Part shown: positions 40,414 to 46,164 of the stretch, one piece after another | How the letters are laid out: each line of letters begins with the position of its first letter | How positions within the stretch are numbered: the stretch's first letter is position 1 | Source: Spirochaetota bacterium | Lineage (GTDB): Bacteria; Spirochaetota; Spirochaetia; Treponematales; Rectinemataceae | DNA: 46,164 nucleotides | Assembly (NCBI GenBank): GCA_029778945.1 | Contig: JAKPBN010000439.1 | Coordinates: 1 to 46,164 of the forward strand | Direction of reading: 5' to 3' | The notes under the pieces: model-generated | Databases searched by the model: none | What the model was told of the DNA's origin: nothing | Seen by the model: only the letters and a program-made list of their open reading frames with translations | Position numbers and translations under genes: made by a program

Positions 40414-43400
40414 TCTCCCTCGCTCAGGGTCTCCCCTTCATCGCCATAGTCCCGGTAGTCGCCATCGCCCTCGTACTCGCCATCCATACCGTCCGGTGGC
40501 GGCTCTTCTCCGGCATCGAGCTGGAGCCGGGCTCCCTTTCCGTGGAGGGGCACCCCTATGGAAGGGCTGGGCCTTCCTCCGGCCTTGCGGTAGGCCTCGA
40601 TCACGTCCTGGGGCACGCCGTTGCGGCTTCCAAAAACCCCTTCCACGACAAGGCGGTATTCGGAGGTTTCCTCAGGCAAGCCCCTGACCACGGCCAGGTA
40701 GTCCCCGGGCTCCAGGTATTCGAGGATAAGGGTCCCCGAGGCCACGAGACCCTGCTTGCCGTCGTAGAGGAGGAGGCCCAGGCCGTCTTTGTCGGCCTTT
40801 AGGCCCAGGCCCACGAGGCCCTCGTCCTGGACCTTGAAGGACCAGGCCTGGAATTCCTGGGCGGCGATCAGGCCGCCGGGCCTGTCCTCCGCAGAGCCTA
40901 TCTTTCCGGCCTCGACCTTGGTGGCCCTGAGCCAGCCGCTACCGGGGCTGTCCCTGCCCGGCCTTTGCCAGACCCGATAGTCCCCGGCGGGCAGCCAGGC
41001 AAAGAGGTGGATATCCCCACCGTCGGTGCCCAGGCTAGCCCGGGTTTCCAGGCCCTTGCCGGAGATCGCGAGGACCCCCGGGCCGGGGGCGGAAAGATCG
41101 ACAAAGCCCGGCGCCGAGAGGCTGAGCCTAAAAGCCTGGGCCTTTGTCGAGAGGGCGGCGATGCCCTTCAGCTCTGCCAGGCCTTGGGTAAGCCCAGCCT
41201 GGGCCTGGTCCTCGGTGAGGCCCTGCATCTCCTGGCCTGGCTTGGCAAGCCATACCCGCACGAGGCCCTGGCTCGGGCCCAGGACTAGGCGGCCCGCCAC
41301 GGCGGAAAGGGCCTGCCAGAGGCCGGTCCCGGCCTCAAGGCGGCGATAGCTGCCATCGTTGCCCAGGAAATCCATGCCCTCGACTCTGCCAGTGACACAA
41401 AGTACGTCTCCGGCCTGGGCATTGATTTGGAGTTCGAGGCCCTCGGGCCCGATGGATCGGCCTTCCCAGGCGCGGTCCCTGTCCACGGCTAGGGCCGGAA
41501 GCTGGGGCAAAAGCTCCAGGCGGAACCGGGACTCGGTCCTGCCCGTGTTGATGACATAGAGGGTAGAGGCCGGAAGGTCGAGCTTCCGGGCTAGGCGCCC
41601 ATCCAGGGAATTGCAGCCCCCCAGGGCCTTGCCTTCCTTCCAGGCCGCGATCACCAGGTCTTCTCCCAGGAGGAGGTCGAGCCTGCAGACTGGGACTTCA
41701 AGGGCCAGGGCCTTTCCGGGACCCAGGGCTAGGGTTTTGCGGGCTCCGGCCTGGAGGCTCGTCGGGGTTTCCAGGGGATAGGCCTCAAGGCTATAGCCCA
41801 GGCGCCGGCTAACGTCCGGGCTTGGCTCGCCGTCCCAGAGCCTGGCCTTCCAGGCCCCGGGGGGGAGGAGGGCGAGGCTACCCTGGGACCAGGCCTGGCT
41901 GGCCCACCAATCCCTGGACGGGGCGGCGGGGTTGTTGGCTCCGTTCGCCGAGATGCCCGCCCTGAACCCTCCCCGGGTATCGGCCTTGAGGAGGAGGACC
42001 TCATCCTTGGCCGAGGCCAGATAACTTCCCTGGTCTTGGCCGGCCAGGCTGAGGGCCCCGCTGTCACCGGCCGCCAGGCTCAAGGGGAGGAGCCTTGTAC
42101 TCGTCTCCGGGGACCAGAGCCAGCCCCCCTCGGCCTTGACGGAAAAGGCTTCCCGGCCCGGATCCTCGCAGGGCATGTCGAGGCCGGGGGAGGCGAGGAT
42201 CCTCCCCTCGGTGGCCAGGCTGGAAAGGCCCTCTCCATTGAGGACCTTGAGGGCCTCTCCGGCTTCGAGGACCAATTCAGTGGCTAGGCTGCCGGGCTTT
42301 TTTTCCGTCAGCCTTCGCAGGGCCAGACCCGCCTGGACCGGGCTCGGGCTTGTCACATAGAGGCTCAGGTCGCCGCCCTTTCGCAGGGGGATGGCGATCC
42401 TGCCCTCGGCCAGGGCCAGGAGATCCTTGCCCCGGTAGAGGCGCAGGTCAGCCCGGCCTCCGCTCGCCTCGATCACATAGAGTCCCTCCGGGAGGTCTTT
42501 GTCGAGGCCTAGGATCGCCCCATCCCGGTCGAGGGCCAGGCTTGCGGTTCCGCCTACAGCGAGGGCCTTGCCCTGGCGGGGCTTGCGCTCCTCGAGCCGG
42601 AATTCCGAGGTCTTGCCGCCTCCGGCCAGGGAGCGCAGCCTCAGGGTATAGTAGCCCGCCGGCAGGGCCTGGGCTATGTCGAAGTTCCAGTCCGCCCCAT
42701 TGTCATCCGATGAGGCCAGGACCTGGCCCGAGCCGGAGACGAGGTCGGCGGCCAGGTCGTTCTGGCCTTGGCTCCAGATCTCGTAAAAACCCTCCCGGGG
42801 AAGGGACAGGGTGAGCTCGGCCCGGCGGCCGGTCTCGATGCCCAGGCTCTGGGGGATTCCCGGGGCCAGGACGGCCGTGGAGAGGAGTAGGGAATAGGAG
42901 AGCTGGCTGGCCTTTTCCTTGGGCCTCAGGGAAAGGACATAGTCCCCGGCCTTGAGCTCAAGTTCCTGCTCCCCCTCGGCCAGGGCCTGTCTTGGACCTG
43001 GGCCCTCGAGGCTGGCCACAAAGCCCTTGGGAAGGGAAAGCCTGGCATGCAGGTCCGCCGGGATTGTCAGGGCATATCGGTCGGCTTCTGGGCCCTCGAG
43101 CCAGAGGGCCTGGACCCGGCGGTTGGGCTCGAGGCGGCGCGGGCCCGGGCCCTGGAGGACGGGGCTGGCCTCGGGCAGGATCGCCATCGAGCTGACCCTC
43201 CTCGTCTCGATGGAGAGGGGCAGGGAATAGAAGGCGTAGGAGCCCGGGCCCAGGAGGAGGCTGGCCTCCCCGGAGCCTGTAAACAAGGGGAAGCCCTCGG
43301 CGTCCTCCAGGCGGATCCCATAGCCTGAGCCTATCCCTATGGAGGAAAGCCGGACCCTCGCCTCCGCAGGAAGGGAAATCGCATAACGCAGCATCGAGTC

Positions 43401-45671
43401 TGCGGGGAGCCTGCGGCTGTCCACAACCCCGGGCGCCAGCTCGAGGCCGGCGGTTCCGGCCGCGGCCGCGGCCGCCGGCACGGCGGTGAGCCTCAAGCCC
43501 GCCCGCCCGGCGGATTTTCCCTCGGCCTTGAGCTCAAGATAATAGCGCCCCGGGCCCAGGTAGGTCCTTATCGAGGCGTTGCGCCCGTAGCCATTGGCCT
43601 TGGCGTCCCGGATCCTCTCCCGGGCGGCGCTCCGCAGGATAAGGGAGGTGGCGAGCCTGCCCTGGCTCTCCAGGGCGTAGACCGAGCCCTGCCGGACCTC
43701 AAAGGCCGCGAAGAGGCTTTCATTGCGCTGGAAGTCCCGCCAGAGGGTCTGGCCCGGAGCCAGGAGGGGAAGGCCGGAGGCAAAGTCCGTGACCCGGCCC
43801 TCGCCTAGGTCGGAGAGATCCTCCTGAAGGCCCAGGCTAGCCCTGGCTATCGTCTGGCCGGGATTGGAGACGGTGAGGTCCCTTGGCCCGGCCTTGAGGC
43901 CTCCTCCCTGGGCCAGCTTGCCCGCCTCGGTGGAAAAGCCTATCTGGCTTGAAAGATCGCCCACGGTGCCGGACCTAGCCGGATTTATGGGAAGCCTCAG
44001 CTCCTCCTTGGGCCCAAGCTCGAGGTCCAGGCCCCCGGGGATCGCCAGGGGGAAGGGCCTAAAATCGCTGCCCGTGGGGCTTGTTCCTCGCTGGCCCGTC
44101 AGGATGTTTATGCCCGAGGACAGCTCCGAGGCCGTGAGGGCCCAGGAGAGGGAAGTCCGGGCCGGGCTCGGCTCGGAGCCAAGTTCCTCCCGGCCGGTCT
44201 GGCCAAGGCCATCCCGGAGGATCACAAAGTCGAGGACCCCCAGCTCCTTGGCCTGGATCCTTAGGAGGTGATAGCCCTTGGTCAGGCTGACGGAGGATTT
44301 GTCCGGACCGGCCTCGTAGCTTTGGCGGCCCTGGGCAAGGCCTGCGTCCAGGGGGCTGATCGTATAGACCGCCCTGGCCTGGCCCAGGCCCGTTTTTTCC
44401 GCTATCCGATAGCTCGCCGCCTCGTCGACCCGAAGGTACATCGTGAGGCTTGTGGTCCCCAGGAGGTTGGCCCTTCTTCTCAAGACATCCCGGCCCGAGA
44501 GGGGGGCGCAAAAGTCCCGGACGATCTCCGCCCGGCGGCCGCCTCCCGAGACGGGCTGCCAGCGATAGACAAGGCCTGTGGGCTCAAGCTCCGCGTTTCC
44601 TGTGCGGGGGGCGAGGATTGTCAAAAGGCCACCGCTTCCCGTGCGGGGAGCCTCGTAGCTCGCGTTGCCCTGGCTCGCCCAGGCGTCGAGGCGGAGGATG
44701 TCTCCAGGCTGTCCCTTCACGGTCACCAAGGCCTGGCCCCGGGGGAGGTCGACCATGCACCAGGGCAAGGCCGACCGCGGATTGATCGAGTCGCTGTCGC
44801 TCGTGGACAGGCGGTCTCCGCCGGGGTTGTAGCTGCCCGCGGCCAGCCTCGTGTCCACCTTGTCATTGCGGCCAAGGCTTGCCCCCCTCAGGCCCTCGAC
44901 GAGGACAAAGTCCCGGCCAAAGGGGGAGAGCCTCAGGTCCATGCGGCCCCCCAGGGGCAGGCGCAGGAAGCCCGAGCGGATATAGAGGGGATGGCTGCCA
45001 TCCTCCTTGGCCCAGGCCCTTTGCGGACCCCCGTAGACCTTGATGAGGTAGGATCCTGCCTTGAGGACCTTGGAGGCGCAGGCCCAGCCCATGGGCTTGC
45101 CGGTCTCCCCCTGGACCTCTTCCCGGGGCTTCCAAGAGCCTACGATATACTGGCCCTCCCTCCAGACTTCCAGGAGGGAGAGATTGCGGCCCAGGGCCTC
45201 GACCTCAAGGGGGCCGTCCTCCCTAAGCTCCAGCCAATAGGAGGCCGATTCGAGGTCCGAAAGGCTTGTGCCCTGGGTCTGTCCCTCGGCCAGGCGGGGC
45301 CAGGCTCCCGGCCTATCGCCATTTTTCTCCGCATAGGTCCTCACCTGGAGGGCCACATCCCCGCCAGCGGCCCGCAGATTCTCAAGCCGGAGCTTGTATT
45401 GGCCCGGATCGAGGCTTGCGTCTATCCTGCCGTCGCTCTGCCCCGAGGATCCGGCCCGGTAAAGCTGGCCCTCCAGCCTGTCATGAAGGCTAAAGGCCAG
45501 CCCGAGGGGAGACGTCGCGATGATGGAAATCCTGCCCGGCTTGGCCATAGTGAGGATAGCCTCGGGCTTGTCCCCGGGCTTGAGGCTTGTCACATCGAGG
45601 CTTTGGGCCGAGAGCCTAGACAAGGCTCCAAGGGCCAGCAGGACGAAAAGGACGGGTGAATTTTTCTTCAT
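40410..45671 (-). CDS. Giant secreted beta-rich protein of unknown function
   Basis: A 1753-residue protein with a signal peptide (about residues 1-22, ending LSRLSAQS). No known enzymatic motif is seen. The chain looks like many successive beta-sandwich modules resembling pre-peptidase C-terminal (PPC) domains: repeated units end in strands such as GQYKLRLENL, GSYLIKVYGG, GRYYLELKAEG, GDYVLSLRPK, GYYTLRLRSL and GDYLAVVRGL, spaced irregularly. About ten cysteines are scattered. The C-terminal 30 residues are very acidic (EYEGDGDYRDYGDEGE). AGGA lies a few nt before the ATG. It is the first gene of the operon with alpha-2-macroglobulin and pbpC, overlapping the next gene by 4 nt. It may be a partner or scaffold of the inhibitor. 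Confidence 0.85.
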   Translation of the reverse strand: MKKNSPVLFVLLALGALSRLSAQSLDVTSLKPGDKPEAILTMAKPGRISIIATSPLGLAFSLHDRLEGQLYRAGSSGQSDGRIDASLDPGQYKLRLENLRAAGGDVALQVRTYAEKNGDRPGAWPRLAEGQTQGTSLSDLESASYWLELREDGPLEVEALGRNLSLLEVWREGQYIVGSWKPREEVQGETGKPMGWACASKVLKAGSYLIKVYGGPQRAWAKEDGSHPLYIRSGFLRLPLGGRMDLRLSPFGRDFVLVEGLRGASLGRNDKVDTRLAAGSYNPGGDRLSTSDSDSINPRSALPWCMVDLPRGQALVTVKGQPGDILRLDAWASQGNASYEAPRTGSGGLLTILAPRTGNAELEPTGLVYRWQPVSGGGRRAEIVRDFCAPLSGRDVLRRRANLLGTTSLTMYLRVDEAASYRIAEKTGLGQARAVYTISPLDAGLAQGRQSYEAGPDKSSVSLTKGYHLLRIQAKELGVLDFVILRDGLGQTGREELGSEPSPARTSLSWALTASELSSGINILTGQRGTSPTGSDFRPFPLAIPGGLDLELGPKEELRLPINPARSGTVGDLSSQIGFSTEAGKLAQGGGLKAGPRDLTVSNPGQTIARASLGLQEDLSDLGEGRVTDFASGLPLLAPGQTLWRDFQRNESLFAAFEVRQGSVYALESQGRLATSLILRSAARERIRDAKANGYGRNASIRTYLGPGRYYLELKAEGKSAGRAGLRLTAVPAAAAAAGTAGLELAPGVVDSRRLPADSMLRYAISLPAEARVRLSSIGIGSGYGIRLEDAEGFPLFTGSGEASLLLGPGSYAFYSLPLSIETRRVSSMAILPEASPVLQGPGPRRLEPNRRVQALWLEGPEADRYALTIPADLHARLSLPKGFVASLEGPGPRQALAEGEQELELKAGDYVLSLRPKEKASQLSYSLLLSTAVLAPGIPQSLGIETGRRAELTLSLPREGFYEIWSQGQNDLAADLVSGSGQVLASSDDNGADWNFDIAQALPAGYYTLRLRSLAGGGKTSEFRLEERKPRQGKALAVGGTASLALDRDGAILGLDKDLPEGLYVIEASGGRADLRLYRGKDLLALAEGRIAIPLRKGGDLSLYVTSPSPVQAGLALRRLTEKKPGSLATELVLEAGEALKVLNGEGLSSLATEGRILASPGLDMPCEDPGREAFSVKAEGGWLWSPETSTRLLPLSLAAGDSGALSLAGQDQGSYLASAKDEVLLLKADTRGGFRAGISANGANNPAAPSRDWWASQAWSQGSLALLPPGAWKARLWDGEPSPDVSRRLGYSLEAYPLETPTSLQAGARKTLALGPGKALALEVPVCRLDLLLGEDLVIAAWKEGKALGGCNSLDGRLARKLDLPASTLYVINTGRTESRFRLELLPQLPALAVDRDRAWEGRSIGPEGLELQINAQAGDVLCVTGRVEGMDFLGNDGSYRRLEAGTGLWQALSAVAGRLVLGPSQGLVRVWLAKPGQEMQGLTEDQAQAGLTQGLAELKGIAALSTKAQAFRLSLSAPGFVDLSAPGPGVLAISGKGLETRASLGTDGGDIHLFAWLPAGDYRVWQRPGRDSPGSGWLRATKVEAGKIGSAEDRPGGLIAAQEFQAWSFKVQDEGLVGLGLKADKDGLGLLLYDGKQGLVASGTLILEYLEPGDYLAVVRGLPEETSEYRLVVEGVFGSRNGVPQDVIEAYRKAGGRPSPSIGVPLHGKGARLQLDAGEEPPPDGMDGEYEGDGDYRDYGDEGETLSEGE

Positions 45672-45758
45672 GGTATCCTCGGGGGGGAGGGCTTCCTGGG
45701 GGATGAGGGCATTATTTCGGTCGGCCTTGGGAATGTCAACCTTGGCCGGATTCTCGCC

Positions 45759-45786
45759 TTGGAAAATCCCAGGCCATGTCTATAAT
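45759..45786 (+). promoter_or_regulatory. gpmA promoter, leaderless geometry
   Basis: -35 TTGGAA (45759-45764), a 16-bp spacer and a perfect -10 TATAAT (45781-45786), with only 6 nt to the ATG at 45793. No ribosome-binding sequence fits. Confidence 0.7.
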
Positions 45787-45792
45787 TAGGGC

Positions 45793-46164
45793 ATGTACAA
45801 GCTCGTCCTTCTCCGCCACGGAGAGAGTGTCTGGAACATGGAAAATCGCTTTACCGGCTGGGAGGATGTGGATCTCTCCGCCAAGGGGGTCGAGGAGGCC
45901 CGGGCCGGGGGCCGCCTCCTCAAGGCCGAGAGCCTGGATTTTGACCTGGCCTTCTGCTCCGTGCTCACCCGGGCTAACCGGACCCTAAACCTCGTCCTCG
46001 AGGAGATGGGCCTAAGCTGGATCGAGGTCAGAAAGTCCTGGAGGCTCAATGAGCGCCACTATGGCGCCCTCCAGGGCCTGGACAAGGCCCAGACCGCGGC
46101 CCTCCATGGGGAAGCCCAGGTCAAGCTCTGGCGCCGGGCCTACGACGTGGCCCCTCCTCCCATG
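45793..46164 (+). CDS. gpmA: 2,3-bisphosphoglycerate-dependent phosphoglycerate mutase, 3' end cut off
   Basis: The first 124 residues of the dPGM family, which interconverts 3- and 2-phosphoglycerate in glycolysis. [20 protein letters not shown] at residues 4-23 has the RHGE motif with the phospho-accepting histidine; [11 protein letters not shown] follows. [17 protein letters not shown] near residue 90 carries the family Glu and Arg. The usual length is about 230-250, so about half is present. Transcription appears leaderless, with +1 at or next to the ATG. It is divergent from the large secreted-protein operon. Confidence 0.95.
   Translation, partial: MYKLVLLRHGESVWNMENRFTGWEDVDLSAKGVEEARAGGRLLKAESLDFDLAFCSVLTRANRTLNLVLEEMGLSWIEVRKSWRLNERHYGALQGLDKAQTAALHGEAQVKLWRRAYDVAPPPM

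Noticed and set aside
44268-45659. A 463-codon plus-strand frame opposite the giant secreted protein
   Set aside because: The minus-strand frame has a signal peptide, a ribosome site and operon overlaps; the plus-strand frame has none of these.
1-46164. tRNA genes, rRNA, CRISPR arrays, insertion sequences
   Set aside because: Reading both strands showed no T-arm-like sequences, regularly spaced repeats or transposase motifs. A tRNAscan or Infernal run would be decisive.

Overview
The window is a gene-dense, GC-rich stretch of a bacterial chromosome, most likely from a free-living or gut-type high-GC spirochaete (Spirochaetales/Treponematales). Reasons: the order coaD-rpmF-acpP-rnc followed by a CCA/poly(A) polymerase matches, from memory, the Borrelia arrangement; the glycyl-tRNA synthetase is the single-chain type typical of spirochaetes; and the cNMP-gated potassium channel resembles SthK of Spirochaeta thermophila. 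The assignment is an inference; no rRNA, tRNA, CRISPR array, transposase or phage gene was seen.

Layout. 1-10.5 kb is housekeeping: the 5' part of lnt (minus strand, runs off the left edge), coaD, rpmF-acpP-rnc, a DUF1330 gene and cca (minus), thiN, a HIT hydrolase (minus), a small membrane protein with no ordinary start codon, gltX, a TraB/GumN lipoprotein and glnS. 10.5-16.5 kb holds single genes separated by strong intrinsic terminators: a small DUF2871-like membrane protein (minus), a LivK-type lipoprotein, oligoendopeptidase pepF, an exported rhodanese, and glyS behind a structured leader. 16.5-19.1 kb is a TetR-type regulator broken by a one-base frameshift, followed by a split extracytoplasmic flavin reductase (FAD lipoprotein plus FMN lipoprotein). 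19.1-20.4 kb is a metallophosphoesterase (minus).

20.4-27.8 kb is a plus-strand run: nitroreductase, a cyclic-nucleotide-gated K+ channel, a Na+/H+ antiporter with its own cyclic-nucleotide-binding domain, a metallo-beta-lactamase/Nudix fusion, and a DHH phosphoesterase with two CBS domains. It looks like a nucleotide-responsive ion-homeostasis locus. 27.8-32.1 kb has an NSS transporter (minus), a DUF362 ferredoxin-like protein, a small unknown gene and an SfsA-DUF123 fusion (both minus). A 119-bp nested inverted repeat separates these from a three-gene minus-strand operon (32.3-45.7 kb): a giant secreted protein of unknown function (1753 aa), an alpha-2-macroglobulin with an intact thioester motif (1932 aa), and PbpC, translationally coupled by ATGA overlaps. 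The window ends inside gpmA.

A recurring pattern is that many genes have a recognisable -10 box 5-10 nt upstream of the start codon and no usable Shine-Dalgarno sequence. This predicts leaderless mRNAs for coaD, cca, thiN, pepF, the rhodanese, the metallophosphoesterase, the nitroreductase, gpmA and probably lnt and the HIT gene. Several promoters also have their -35 TTGAC box overlapping the TGA stop codon of the gene upstream.
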